This document shows, piece after piece, positions 41,774 to 51,262 of a DNA stretch of 57,060 nucleotides. The stretch is from Cellvibrio sp. UBA7671 (lineage in GTDB: Bacteria > Pseudomonadota > Gammaproteobacteria > Pseudomonadales > Cellvibrionaceae): assembly GCA_002483145.1 (NCBI GenBank), contig DLHJ01000006.1:1-57060 (forward strand), given 5' to 3'. Within the stretch, counting starts at the first letter, position 1. Every line of letters begins with the position of its first letter. Position numbers and translations under genes: made by a program. Below the pieces are notes generated by a model. It saw only the letters and a program-made list of their open reading frames with translations, was not told the DNA's origin and searched no databases.

Positions 41774-42849
41774 GCCGGTTTGCTACGCTGATAAATTTTA
41801 CGCTCTTGTTAACTCTGATTGTTATCGCCTTGGGCGCTTATACACGCTTGACCGATGCCGGGCTGGGCTGTCCGGATTGGCCGGGCTGTTACGGAAAATT
41901 AACGGCGCCACTCCACGATGGGCATATCGCTGAGGCGCAAGCAAAATTTCCCGATGCGCAAATAGAACCGCACAAAGCGCACAATGAAATGTTGCATCGT
42001 TATATCGCCGGCTTATTAGGCTTGTGTGTATTGGCGATTGCGATTGTTAGTTTTTTCCTTAAAAAATTCAGGCTGTTGAGTGGAATTATTTTACTGTTGG
42101 TAATTTTTCAAGCGGCTTTGGGTATGTGGACAGTCACATTGAATTTATTACCGCTGGTTGTTCTTGCCCATTTGCTGGGTGGTTTTGCACTCTTCACGCT
42201 GTTGGCCTTATTGCGGGTGGAGCTTGCGTGGAAAATAAAAGTAATGAATACCGATTCAATTGGGCTCGATGTAAAAAAATATCGGGAACCAGGGTTGAAT
42301 TCACTTTTGCCATTAGGCTATCTGACAGTCTTGGTGTTGGTGCTGCAAATTGCACTGGGGGGATGGACATCGAGTAATTACGCCGCCGCGGTCTGCTATC
42401 AATTACCCGTGTGTGAAGCTGGTTGGAGTGACAGGTTTTCATTGCAGTCGGCCTTTAGCTTGCCGCTGGGGCACGACACTTACGAATATGGAGTGCTGCC
42501 CTACGAAGCGCGTATGAGCATCCATGTTTTGCACCGTATGGGCGCGGTGGTGACGTTGCTGTTGTTGGGAAGCTTTGCCTTTTTATGTTGGCGCAGGGCA
42601 GTGACTAAAACTATACGTGTCATAGCGGCCAGCATTGGTGGATTACTCTTGCTGCAATTAACACTGGGGTTGATCAATATTGTTGCACAGCTTCCGCTAT
42701 TAAATGCGGTTATGCACAATCTGGTGGCGGCCAATTTGCTGATGCTGACGGTGGTTTTTGTGCGGCAGATTTATCTGCGGCGAATAGTGAGAGAGCCGTT
42801 ATCGGAAATGAAAAGTGTGCAGAAAAATCATTTCGTTACTGATAGATAA
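41770..42849 (+). CDS. ctaA: Heme A synthase (COX15/CtaA)
   Basis: The 359-residue protein has about eight membrane helices and the family signatures GAYTRLTDAGLGCPDWPGCYG (read in part), the conserved H of MLHRYIAGLLG, and the second-half GGWTSSNYAAAVCYQLPVCEAGW and HVLHRMGA. It oxidises the C8 methyl of heme O to give heme A. It overlaps the preceding gene by four bases, and heme O synthase follows about 54 bases later. Confidence 0.95.
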   Translation: MSRFATLINFTLLLTLIVIALGAYTRLTDAGLGCPDWPGCYGKLTAPLHDGHIAEAQAKFPDAQIEPHKAHNEMLHRYIAGLLGLCVLAIAIVSFFLKKFRLLSGIILLLVIFQAALGMWTVTLNLLPLVVLAHLLGGFALFTLLALLRVELAWKIKVMNTDSIGLDVKKYREPGLNSLLPLGYLTVLVLVLQIALGGWTSSNYAAAVCYQLPVCEAGWSDRFSLQSAFSLPLGHDTYEYGVLPYEARMSIHVLHRMGAVVTLLLLGSFAFLCWRRAVTKTIRVIAASIGGLLLLQLTLGLINIVAQLPLLNAVMHNLVAANLLMLTVVFVRQIYLRRIVREPLSEMKSVQKNHFVTDR

Positions 42850-42903
42850 AACATGGTGTAGCGGCATCGAGTAACTGCATTAAATAAAAAATGGGAGCTT
42901 GTG

Positions 42904-43839
42904 ATGGCAACAATAAAAAATTCCCTGGCACCAGTATTGGCGCGTACCGATATTGCTGGCTACTGCCGCGCTTATTATCAACTCACCAAACCCAAGGTAG
43001 TGGCGCTATTGGTGCTCACCGCATGGGTAGGGATGATGCTGGCGACGCCCGCACCACCGGATATGTTATTAGTCATAATGGCAAGTTTGGGAATAGCTCT
43101 GGTGTCTGCCGCAGCGGCTGCATTTAATCATGTACTCGATCAAAAAATTGATGCGCAGATGGCGCGCACCTATATGCGGCCATTACCGAAAGGCAAGCTG
43201 ACTACTGGGCAGGCAGTAGCCTTTGCTTGCACCTTGGCGATTACCGGTTTTTTAATTTTATTGCTGGCCGTCAATACCCTTACCGCTCTCTTGACCTTGG
43301 TTGGTTTGTTTGGATATGCGGTGGTGTATACACTTTTGCTAAAACGCGCTACTCCGCAAAATATTGTGATTGGTGGTGTTGCCGGTGCGCTGCCACCGGT
43401 ATTGGGTTGGACTGCCATCACCGGTAGTTTGAGCGGTGAAGCGCTGCTGTTGATGATGATAGTATTCACGTGGACACCACCCCATTTTTGGGCGCTCGCG
43501 ATTCACCGCTGTAACGATTATGCAAAAGCCAATATACCCATGTTACCTGTCACTCATGGGATTGAATTTACCAAAACGGCTATTTTGCTCTATACATTCT
43601 TATTGTTTCTTGTGTGTTTGCTGCCCTTTTTGGTGGGCATGACAGGCGTTATCTATTTATTTGCCAGTATTTATCTCAACGTTAAATTTATTTATCACGC
43701 CTGGATATTAAAATTTAATGCTCAGGCTGACACCGCAATGGCAACCTTTCGTTTTTCGATTGTGCATTTGATGGTGTTGTTTCTGGTGCTTTTAGTTGAT
43801 CACTATGCGAAGTGGAGTTTCAGTGAATTATTACAATAA
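42904..43839 (+). CDS. ctaB: Protoheme IX farnesyltransferase (heme O synthase)
   Basis: A UbiA-family prenyltransferase with about nine membrane helices. The aspartate-rich active site is FNHVLDQKIDAQMARTYMRPL, the second acidic region HRCNDYAKANIPMLP, and WTPPHFWALAIHR is the heme-synthase signature. It adds a farnesyl group to heme B, giving heme O for CtaA. ATG 42904 was chosen because GGGAG (42893-42897) is six bases upstream; GTG 42901 is the alternative. The PCuAC gene starts inside its 3' end. Confidence 0.96.
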   Translation: MATIKNSLAPVLARTDIAGYCRAYYQLTKPKVVALLVLTAWVGMMLATPAPPDMLLVIMASLGIALVSAAAAAFNHVLDQKIDAQMARTYMRPLPKGKLTTGQAVAFACTLAITGFLILLLAVNTLTALLTLVGLFGYAVVYTLLLKRATPQNIVIGGVAGALPPVLGWTAITGSLSGEALLLMMIVFTWTPPHFWALAIHRCNDYAKANIPMLPVTHGIEFTKTAILLYTFLLFLVCLLPFLVGMTGVIYLFASIYLNVKFIYHAWILKFNAQADTAMATFRFSIVHLMVLFLVLLVDHYAKWSFSELLQ

Positions 43840-44254
43840 TTTTTTCGCGTGTGTTTTGATGGCGCTGCTGGCTGGTCGTTGTGCGGCACAAGTGCAGGTG
43901 GAAAATGCCTGGATACAATTGGCACCACCGGCAACTGCCGTAAATGCTGCCTATATGACGATCCACAACCCACAATTGCGCGAGCAAATCATTGTGGGTG
44001 TGAGTGCTGATTGCTGCGCGGGGGTGATGCTGCATAAGACGCACCGGGAGGGCGACAAAGTAGTGATGGATCATCTTGAGTCTTTGGTTGTCCCTGCACA
44101 AGCCCGCGTGCAATTGGCACCCGGTGGCTTGCATCTCATGTTAACGGAGGCGCAGGAAGAATTAACTCTCGACAGTAAAGTGAAAATAACCTTTAGCTTT
44201 GGCGATGGCAGCACCCAGGAATTTGGTCTTGATGTTAAACAAACCGGGCCATAA
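43823..44254 (+). CDS. Periplasmic copper chaperone PCu(A)C
   Basis: Signal peptide about 1-22 (ending RCAA). The mature domain has the full copper site H-X10-M-X21-H-X-M: His in MLHKTH, Met in VVMDH, then GGLHLM. The CuA chaperone family delivers Cu(I) to the subunit II CuA site together with SCO. GTG 43823 was chosen because GGAG (43814-43817) is five bases upstream; it overlaps ctaB by 17 bases. A Cys pair (ADCCAG) just before the first ligand, and extra His residues, are additions worth noting. Confidence 0.88.
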   Translation: MNYYNNFFACVLMALLAGRCAAQVQVENAWIQLAPPATAVNAAYMTIHNPQLREQIIVGVSADCCAGVMLHKTHREGDKVVMDHLESLVVPAQARVQLAPGGLHLMLTEAQEELTLDSKVKITFSFGDGSTQEFGLDVKQTGP

Positions 44255-44906
44255 AAAACGCTGGCAGCTGTTATATGCCGTGGCGATTGTAGCCAGTTTG
44301 GGGCTGGGAGTGGTGTTGGGTGCACAGCAATTTTCTGCAGCATCACCACTGGCTGCTGCGCAGTTATTACCTGCTCCTAAAACCTTGCCTGAATTTACGT
44401 TGGAAAATCATCGTAGTGAAGCTGTTGGTGTGAATGTGTTTCGTCATCGCTGGAGTTTGGTTTTTTTTGGGTTTACTTCCTGCCCGGATTTTTGCCCGCT
44501 GGAATTGCAAAAGTTAGCCAAACTATTGAACTTGATGGGCGCTGGTGACGAGCTGCAAGTGGTATTTGTGAGTGTTGACCCGGAGCGCGATGGGCAGGAA
44601 AAACTCGCTAACTACGTAGGTTTTTTTCATCCACAAATTCTCGGCCTGCGCGGTAGTAATCTTGCGTTAGCAAATTTTGCCCAATTTTTTGGTGCGGCCT
44701 ATGATCGCTCGGCGATTGTTGAGAGTAAATTAATAACAATTCCCGCTGGCATCAACTTGCCAACCAATGTGGGGGAGCAGTATCAGGTAAACCATTCTAC
44801 CCGGGTATTTGTTGTAAATCCCCAAGGCGAATTTATTGGTAGCTTTACTTCCCCTTATGAGTTGGAAGAGATGTTATCTGATATGCAAAAACTGATGGGA
44901 AGGTAA
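44232..44906 (+). CDS. SCO1/SenC-family copper chaperone
   Basis: An N-terminal membrane helix (about 12-32) leads to a periplasmic thioredoxin-like domain with CPDFC (CX3C) in FFGFTSCPDFCPLEL, and the third ligand His in NHSTRVFVVNPQG. It metallates the CuA centre of subunit II with PCuAC. The start was set at ATG 44232 (AGGA at 44217-44220), overlapping the PCuAC gene by 23 bases; an upstream in-frame ATG at 44199 is less likely. Last gene of the cox cluster. Confidence 0.92.
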   Translation: MLNKPGHKKRWQLLYAVAIVASLGLGVVLGAQQFSAASPLAAAQLLPAPKTLPEFTLENHRSEAVGVNVFRHRWSLVFFGFTSCPDFCPLELQKLAKLLNLMGAGDELQVVFVSVDPERDGQEKLANYVGFFHPQILGLRGSNLALANFAQFFGAAYDRSAIVESKLITIPAGINLPTNVGEQYQVNHSTRVFVVNPQGEFIGSFTSPYELEEMLSDMQKLMGR

Positions 44907-45126
44907 TTTTTTTTATGTGGTTACGATTCATCAAACAGTTAATAAATATAGATGTTGTAGTTATGGAGATTTTTTTTTTGAAGTTGATTTAGTCTAACCA
45001 CTCTCAGGAAGATAGCGGGTTGGCGCTATATACTCAGTAGACAAGACGATAGCAGTTCTTCGCCGTGCGATTATTTGTGTAGCCAAATTAATGGTCAATA
45101 CCTAATAACAGTGTTGGAGAAAGAAT

Positions 45127-45726
45127 ATGATTTCCCATGTTGCCGGTCTTTTTACCCATCCCCACCAGGAGTGGGAGGAAATTCGCGATACGCCCGAAAG
45201 CGTTTCTCATTTGTATTTCGCCCACGTCCTGTTCCTCGCCCTGATACCGCCCGTCTCAATGTACATTGGCACAACCAAAGTGGGGTGGGTAATTGGTAAA
45301 GGTGATCCAGTGATGTTGACGGAATCCAGCGCGTTAATAATGAGCGTGCTGATGTATTTGGCAATGTTAGCTGGTGTTGCGGTTATAGGTGCATTTATTA
45401 ATTGGATGTCGCGCACCTATGATTCGGCTCCCGGCTATGCCCGCTGCGTAGTGTTCGCCGCTTACACAGCAACTCCCTTGTTTGTGGCGGGGCTCTGCGC
45501 GCTCTATCCAAATGTCATTCTCACAATGCTAGTGGGTATAGCGGCGGTGTTTTATACCGTGTACCTGTTGTACATGGGCATCCCGATTTTTATGAAAATT
45601 CCTGAGGATGAAGGCTTTATTTATTCCAGCTCGATTCTCACTATTGGCTTGGTGATGTTTGTATCGATTATGGCTATTACCGTATTGATCTGGAGTTTTG
45701 GGTTTGGTCCTGCCTATACAGGCTGA
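45127..45726 (+). CDS. Yip1-domain inner-membrane protein
   Basis: The 199-residue protein has five hydrophobic segments and the bacterial Yip1-domain look: HVAGLFTHPHQEWEEIRDTPES at the N-terminus (read in part), then AYTATPLFVAGL and YLLYMGIPIFMKIPEDEG. The family's role in bacteria is not established. Shine-Dalgarno TTGGAGAAAG precedes ATG 45127. The 220 bases upstream, back to the SCO gene, hold no further gene. It is convergent with hemL across a shared terminator. Confidence 0.85.
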   Translation: MISHVAGLFTHPHQEWEEIRDTPESVSHLYFAHVLFLALIPPVSMYIGTTKVGWVIGKGDPVMLTESSALIMSVLMYLAMLAGVAVIGAFINWMSRTYDSAPGYARCVVFAAYTATPLFVAGLCALYPNVILTMLVGIAAVFYTVYLLYMGIPIFMKIPEDEGFIYSSSILTIGLVMFVSIMAITVLIWSFGFGPAYTG

Positions 45727-45762
45727 TCGATGGATTAATTGTGGGTAAATTTTTACATCAAA

Positions 45763-45797
45763 AAAAAGCCGGTGCAGTTGTTGCGCCGGCTTTTTGT
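45763..45797. terminator. Bidirectional terminator between the Yip1 gene and hemL
   Basis: AAAAAGCCGG ... CCGGCTTTTT: an 8-bp core stem GCCGGTGC / GCGCCGGC (one G-U pair) with A and T runs on both flanks, between convergent genes. Confidence 0.85.
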
Positions 45798-45816
45798 TTT
45801 CCGCGTCCAGGTGAAC

Positions 45817-47100
45817 TTATTTCAAGGTTGCAAAAACCTCGGCGGCAATCTTGAGTGTGTTGTTAATATCGTCTTCAGTGTGCGCACCGGACATAAAGCC
45901 CGCTTCGTAAGATGCCGGTGCCAAATAAACACCGCGCTCCAACATGCCGTGGAAAAATTTATTAAAACGTGGAATGTCGCAGGCCATCACTTGCTTGAAG
46001 TTGGTGACTTTTTTCTCGCTAGTAAAAAAGAAACCGAACATGCTGCCGATATGATTGGTGGTAAAGGGAATGCCTGCTTCATCCGCTAATTTTTGCAGCC
46101 CTTCAACCAATTGCGTGGTGCGTGCGCAGAGGTTTTTATAAAAACCGTCTTGCTCCAATAACTCCAATGTTTTTAAACCTGCTGCCATAGCGACTGGATT
46201 GCCGGAGAGGGTTCCCGCTTGGTACACAGGGCCGGAGGGCGCAATCATTTGCATAATATCGCGACGGCCACCAAAGGCACCCACTGGCATGCCACCGCCG
46301 ATCACTTTGCCGAGCGTGATGATATCGGCATTTACGTTGTAATGCCCTTGCGCACCTTTGTGTGCGACGCGGAAGCCGGTCATCACTTCATCAAAAATTA
46401 ATACGCTGCCATATTGGTCGCACACCTCGCGCAGGCATTCCAAAAATCCTGGTACGGGTGGAACACAGTTCATATTGCCCACTACAGGCTCAACAATAAT
46501 GCAGGCGATTTGGTCGCCCAGTTTGGCAAAACATTCACGCACTTGTTCGGCGTTGTTGTAATCGAGCGTGAGTGTGTGATCGGCCAATACTGCAGGCACA
46601 CCCGGTGAGCTGGGTACGCCGAGTGTCAGTGCACCGGAACCCGCTTTAATTAATAAAGAATCTGAATGGCCGTGATAGCAGCCTTCGAATTTAATAATTT
46701 TATCGCGCTTGGTGAACGCGCGCGCGAGTCTGATTGCGCTCATGGTTGCTTCGGTGCCGGAACTGACAAAACGCACCATATCCATATTGGGAATCAGGTT
46801 GCAGAGTTTTTCTGCGAGTGTAGTTTCGCGTTCAGTGGGTGCACCAAAACTCAAACCAAATTTTGCAGTTTCAATAACGGTGTTGATCACATCAGGGTGT
46901 GCGTGGCCGAGTACCATTGGTCCCCAGCTTTGTACGTAATCGATATATTGTTTGCCGTCTGCATCCCACACATAGGCGCCCAGCGCGCGCTCAAAAAATA
47001 CGGGTGTGCCACCGACGGCTTTAAACGCGCGCACAGGCGAGTTGACGCCGCCGGGAATGGTTTTTTGGGCTTGTAAAAATAATTCTTCTGAGCGGCTCAT
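45817..47100 (-). CDS. hemL: Glutamate-1-semialdehyde 2,1-aminomutase
   Basis: The 427-residue PLP enzyme converts glutamate-1-semialdehyde to 5-aminolevulinate in heme synthesis. Visible: [40 protein letters not shown], the PLP Asp in [11 protein letters not shown], and the Schiff-base Lys in [17 protein letters not shown]. Last gene of the clc-hemJ-thiE-hemL run, 2 bases after thiE, and itself followed by the shared terminator. Confidence 0.97.
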   Translation of the reverse strand: MSRSEELFLQAQKTIPGGVNSPVRAFKAVGGTPVFFERALGAYVWDADGKQYIDYVQSWGPMVLGHAHPDVINTVIETAKFGLSFGAPTERETTLAEKLCNLIPNMDMVRFVSSGTEATMSAIRLARAFTKRDKIIKFEGCYHGHSDSLLIKAGSGALTLGVPSSPGVPAVLADHTLTLDYNNAEQVRECFAKLGDQIACIIVEPVVGNMNCVPPVPGFLECLREVCDQYGSVLIFDEVMTGFRVAHKGAQGHYNVNADIITLGKVIGGGMPVGAFGGRRDIMQMIAPSGPVYQAGTLSGNPVAMAAGLKTLELLEQDGFYKNLCARTTQLVEGLQKLADEAGIPFTTNHIGSMFGFFFTSEKKVTNFKQVMACDIPRFNKFFHGMLERGVYLAPASYEAGFMSGAHTEDDINNTLKIAAEVFATLK

Positions 47101-47102
47101 AA

Positions 47103-47732
47103 TTAATCCTGATCGGTAAAAGATAATGCAATAAATTTTTTGGCTTGTGCAGTAATGTCATCCGCAGAAAATAAACTGTGGCAGACAGCGAGCATATCGG
47201 CGCCCGCATCTAATAATTGCTTGCCGTTATCCAGAGTAATTCCTCCGATAACAACGATAGGTGTATCGCTAAATGCTTTGCGTGCATCGCTGATTAATGA
47301 AATCGGCGCAGGGCGTGCATCAGGTTTTGTATTCGAGGAAAAAAAACGCCCAAATGCAATGTAATTGGTACTGTCTTTTATAGCCTGCTGCGCAAGCGCC
47401 AGTGAGTCATGACAGGTGACGCCGATAATTGCGCGGCTGCCGAGAATAATCCGTGCAGCAACAGGATTGGTATCACCTTGGCCCAAATGTACGCCGTGTG
47501 CGCCGACTTCTTGCGCGAGACTCACATCATCATTGATTAATAACTGCGCCTGATGCTGATTGCAGAGATCGAGTAAACGTTTGGCTTCAAATAAGCGGCG
47601 TGCATGATCTGCTGATTTATCGCGGTACTGCACCAGCTTGCAACCGCCTTTGAGCGCAGCTGAAACACCGGTGAATAATGTATCGCCGGGCAGCAATTGT
47701 GAGTCGGTAATTGCGTAGAGGTTATTGTTCAT
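47103..47732 (-). CDS. thiE: Thiamine-phosphate synthase
   Basis: The 209-residue TIM-barrel enzyme joins the thiazole and pyrimidine phosphates to thiamine phosphate. Motifs are [49 protein letters not shown] and [24 protein letters not shown] read in part. It lies between hemJ (1 base) and hemL (2 bases), so all three are tightly linked. Confidence 0.95.
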   Translation of the reverse strand: MNNNLYAITDSQLLPGDTLFTGVSAALKGGCKLVQYRDKSADHARRLFEAKRLLDLCNQHQAQLLINDDVSLAQEVGAHGVHLGQGDTNPVAARIILGSRAIIGVTCHDSLALAQQAIKDSTNYIAFGRFFSSNTKPDARPAPISLISDARKAFSDTPIVVIGGITLDNGKQLLDAGADMLAVCHSLFSADDITAQAKKFIALSFTDQD

Positions 47733-47733
47733 C

Positions 47734-48156
47734 TTAAAAAGGTTTTACCACCACCAAAATAACAATACCGATTAATAGAAACACCGGTAATTCGTTAAAC
47801 ACGCGGAAAAACTTATGGCTCTTGGTGCATCGGTCATCGCGCAGTTGTTTGAAATAGGCGATGCAGGCGTGGTGATATCCGGTCAACAGCACTACCAGTG
47901 CAATTTTGCACCAGTACCAGATTTGTGTGGAGTAATACTCCCAACCGAGCCAGCTCATCCAGATGCCAAAGGTATAGGTCGCAATCATCGCGGGGTTGGC
48001 GATGCCGCGCAGTAATTTTCGCTCCATGATTTTAAAGCGTTCGCGGCTGATCTCGTCTTCGCTCATGCTGTGGTACACAAACAGACGCGGCAAATAAAAG
48101 AGCGCGGCCATCCAGCTGACAACAGAAATAATATGGAAGGCTTTTATCCAGAGCAT
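47734..48156 (-). CDS. hemJ: Protoporphyrinogen oxidase HemJ
   Basis: The 140-residue protein has four membrane helices and matches the HemJ (TIGR00701-type) family: KAFHIISVVSWMAALFYLPRLFVYH with its conserved His residues (read in part), RKLLRGIANPAM, WYWCKIALVVLLTGYHHACI, and FFRVFNELPVFLLIGIVILVVVKPF near the C-terminus. HemJ oxidises protoporphyrinogen IX to protoporphyrin IX. The link with hemL supports a heme role. It starts 16 bases after the clc gene. Confidence 0.9.
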   Translation of the reverse strand: MLWIKAFHIISVVSWMAALFYLPRLFVYHSMSEDEISRERFKIMERKLLRGIANPAMIATYTFGIWMSWLGWEYYSTQIWYWCKIALVVLLTGYHHACIAYFKQLRDDRCTKSHKFFRVFNELPVFLLIGIVILVVVKPF

Positions 48157-48172
48157 AGGAGCATCTCAAACG

Positions 48173-49924
48173 TTAAATACGGTAATAGTCATCGATTTTT
48201 GCGCGGCTGATTATACCCAGTGGCTGATGGGAATCGCTAAGTGATTCCACCCAGAGTGCATCGATTTGCTGGCGATTCATCAAATCGAGCGCTTCAAATA
48301 AATTAGCATCGGCAGTAATACGCGCAAGGTCGTAACGGCGCGCGGGAATATCCTGCAGGTTGATGATGCCATCTCCCGCGATGTCTTCTGCTTGTTGTAG
48401 ATAGCTGTGCAGGTCGGCGGGTTGCAGTAGCTGATTGGTATCACGTAATAAAATCCAGTGTGGATGATGGGCAAGTAATTGCTGGGCACCGGTAATGCTG
48501 ATCTGATTTTGTGCCACTACCAAATGTCGGTCCATTAATCCGCGCACGCCGGTACGGCTGAGCAGTTGTTCCATTGCCTCTGCACTACGGAACTTGCCCT
48601 GAATTCGCAATACATGCTGAAACAGCCCATCGCAGCGAAATACCCAGCGAGTTGTGAGGCAGGCGGCAATTACCACTAACATGCTAGGGAAAATAATATT
48701 GGGGTTATAGGTGAGTTCGAGGATTGCCATCATTGCTGCAAGTGGAGCGTTTAGCGTTGCACCCATCATCGCGCCCATTCCCAAAATCACATAGAAGCCG
48801 ATAGCGCTTGCTGAGCCGGGCATAAGTATTTGCGCTGCACTACCGACTGCGCCGCCAACGCAGGCGCCGATAAACAGCAGCGGGCCCACCACGCCGCCGG
48901 GCATACCTACGCCGAGGCTAATCGATGTGGCAAAGAGTTTGGTCACTGCAATCGCTAACAACAACGCAAAACCTATATCGCCCGCCAAGGCGCTACTGAT
49001 GGTGTCGTAACCCACACCCATAATCTGTGGAATCCACAGGGCGCAAATACCGGTGAATAATCCCGCCAAGGCAAGGCGCAAGGCGATAGGACGGTTTAGC
49101 GCCCAACGGCAACTGGCACCGTGCAGGCGAATATAAGCAGCGGCAAATACAGCAACTACTAGGCCGACCAATCCCATCAACGGCAGTTCGCGCAAGTCGC
49201 CCATGACCGATTGCGCGTTAATAAAAGCGATCTCCGGCCCAAAGGCGAGGCGAGTCATAGTTGCACCCGCGACTGCAGCAAGAATGACTGGGATAAATCC
49301 GGCGATGGTGTATTCCATTATCACTACTTCCATAGCGAAGATGACGCCAGCCATGGGTGTGTTAAAGCAAGCAGCGATTGCCGCTGCAACGCCACAGCCC
49401 GCAAGTGGCCGCAAGGTATTTGCAGGAAGTTTTAACCATTGGCCCAGCAGACTGCCACTAGCGGCGCCCATATGCACGGCAGGGCCTTCGCGCCCGACAG
49501 ATTGCCCGGTTAATAGGCAGGCTGCTCCGCCAAAAAACTGGGTCACCATATTGCCGGGAGGCATACGCCCCTGATGGTTTTGCAGGCGGTCCAACACGTG
49601 GCCAATACTGGTTGCGTGATGACGTTTATCAACGCATTGCAGGATTAGTCCCAGCACTACTGCGCCGGTTAAAGGCAGGGCAACGTGCATGATTGAGCTT
49701 ATCGCTTCAAAATTTTCAAAGCTTTCCGGCAAAAAATAGGCGAGTGGAATTTCTACTATCCAGCGAAACAGCACAATCACCGCGCCAGCGATTAGCCCCG
49801 TCAAGAGTCCGAGTAGGGTCAATAGTGGAAGCGAATCTGCGCCTGCAAGCTGGTCGCGCATGGACTCGACGTGCAGGCTCATGCGTTTGCTGGTCGTTGG
49901 GGATTGCGATGGCTCTGTTGGCAC
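48173..49924 (-). CDS. CLC-family chloride channel/antiporter with CBS domains
   Basis: The 583-residue protein has the CLC membrane core (about 30-430), including the selectivity/gate motif GREGPAVHMGA with the gating Glu, GMPGGVVGPLLFIGACVGG and GAMMGATLNAPLAAMMAILE. A C-terminal cytoplasmic region of about 130 residues (about 455-583) looks like a CBS pair. Family members exchange Cl- for H+ or conduct Cl-. First gene of the clc-hemJ-thiE-hemL run. Confidence 0.92.
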   Translation of the reverse strand: MPTEPSQSPTTSKRMSLHVESMRDQLAGADSLPLLTLLGLLTGLIAGAVIVLFRWIVEIPLAYFLPESFENFEAISSIMHVALPLTGAVVLGLILQCVDKRHHATSIGHVLDRLQNHQGRMPPGNMVTQFFGGAACLLTGQSVGREGPAVHMGAASGSLLGQWLKLPANTLRPLAGCGVAAAIAACFNTPMAGVIFAMEVVIMEYTIAGFIPVILAAVAGATMTRLAFGPEIAFINAQSVMGDLRELPLMGLVGLVVAVFAAAYIRLHGASCRWALNRPIALRLALAGLFTGICALWIPQIMGVGYDTISSALAGDIGFALLLAIAVTKLFATSISLGVGMPGGVVGPLLFIGACVGGAVGSAAQILMPGSASAIGFYVILGMGAMMGATLNAPLAAMMAILELTYNPNIIFPSMLVVIAACLTTRWVFRCDGLFQHVLRIQGKFRSAEAMEQLLSRTGVRGLMDRHLVVAQNQISITGAQQLLAHHPHWILLRDTNQLLQPADLHSYLQQAEDIAGDGIINLQDIPARRYDLARITADANLFEALDLMNRQQIDALWVESLSDSHQPLGIISRAKIDDYYRI

Positions 49925-50155
49925 GCGGTTATACCTATTGAAGTGGCTGCTTTTTAGGCGGCACTGACCAGATCTTCTGATTTATCAAAGGGCTATTATC
50001 AACACCCGTTAGCTTTTGCTTTTGATTTATCGATAAGGCTCTTATGATAGCCGTCTTTATTTTTCGCCAGCATCGGTTGGCGGGTGCTCAGGATAACAGA
50101 GTCTCCGCAACTGGATTAACCGCGATAACATTGAACAAGATTGGAGGAGACTGAG

Positions 50156-51202
50156 GTGATTAAAGCAGCGATTGTCGGTGGGACTGGTTATACGGGCGTA
50201 GAACTGTTGCGCTTATTGGCCAAACATCCACAAGTAGAAGTGACTGTGATTACCTCGCGCGCGGAAGCGGGCACCAAAGTCGCCGATATGTACCCCAGCC
50301 TGCGCGGCCATATCGATCTGGCATTTACTGAGCCGGATGTGGCGGTATTGGGCGAGTGTGATGTAATCTTTTTTGCCACGCCCCACGGCGTTGCGCAGAA
50401 CATGATGGGTGCGCTGATGAATACCAAAGCGCGCATTATCGATTTGTCGGCTGACTTCCGTATCCGTGATGTGCCCCTGTGGGAGAAATGGTACAACCAA
50501 ACCCATGGTGCTCCAGATCTTGTGGCTCAAGCTGTTTATGGTTTACCAGAGGTCAATCGTGCAGCGATCCGCACCGCCAAATTAGTGGCTTGTCCTGGTT
50601 GTTATCCCACCGCGACCCAACTGGGCTATTTGCCGCTGATTGAAAACAATCTCGTTGATCCGACTCGCCTCATCGCCAACGCCGCCAGCGGTGCCAGCGG
50701 TGCCGGGCGTCAGGCCAAAATTGATAATCTGTTGATGGAAATCAGCGACAGCTTTAAAGCCTACGGTGTTGCCGGTCATCGCCATTTGCCGGAAATCGAA
50801 CAGGGCTTGCGCGATGTGCAGCCTGCCGGTGTTGCACCGGTTGCGCTGACGTTTGTACCTCATTTGCTGCCGATTATTCGCGGCATCCACGCCACGCTTT
50901 ACGCGACACTGTTGGACGCGAATAAAGTGCCGGATTTGCAGTCCCTCTACGAGCAGCGCTATGCCAATGAGCCGTTTGTGGATGTGCTACCTGCAGGGGA
51001 ATTGCCACAAACGAGAAGTGTGAAGGGTTCGAATGTCTGCCGCATCTCGGTTTTGCGTCCGCAACAGCGCGATACTGTGGTCGTGTTGTCGGTTATCGAC
51101 AATCTCACCAAAGGCGCTTCCGGCCAGGCTATCCAGAACATGAATATCATGTTTGGGTTCGATGAGAAAGCCGGCTTGGATGTTGTGGCTTTGATGCCCT
51201 AA
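50156..51202 (+). CDS. argC: N-acetyl-gamma-glutamyl-phosphate reductase
   Basis: This NADPH-dependent enzyme of arginine synthesis shows the nucleotide loop [33 protein letters not shown], the active-site Cys in [11 protein letters not shown] (about 150) and [13 protein letters not shown] 50156 was chosen because GGAGGAG (50143-50149) is six bases upstream; a TTG start at 50141 would include the ribosome binding site itself. The length, 348 residues, is normal. It diverges from the clc gene across 230 bases in which I see no other gene. Confidence 0.96.
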   Translation: MIKAAIVGGTGYTGVELLRLLAKHPQVEVTVITSRAEAGTKVADMYPSLRGHIDLAFTEPDVAVLGECDVIFFATPHGVAQNMMGALMNTKARIIDLSADFRIRDVPLWEKWYNQTHGAPDLVAQAVYGLPEVNRAAIRTAKLVACPGCYPTATQLGYLPLIENNLVDPTRLIANAASGASGAGRQAKIDNLLMEISDSFKAYGVAGHRHLPEIEQGLRDVQPAGVAPVALTFVPHLLPIIRGIHATLYATLLDANKVPDLQSLYEQRYANEPFVDVLPAGELPQTRSVKGSNVCRISVLRPQQRDTVVVLSVIDNLTKGASGQAIQNMNIMFGFDEKAGLDVVALMP

Positions 51203-51227
51203 ATTTTCCGGGCTGATCCTAACTGCG

Positions 51228-51250
51228 CGGGATGGTGTAATTCCATCCCG
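51228..51250. other. Perfect hairpin between argC and the coiled-coil protein gene
   Basis: CGGGATGG / CCATCCCG form an 8-bp perfect stem with a 7-base loop TGTAATT and no T run. It ends 12 bases before the next ATG, so it could mask that start or stabilise the argC 3' end. Confidence 0.55.
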
Positions 51251-51262
51251 TGAATAATAAAA

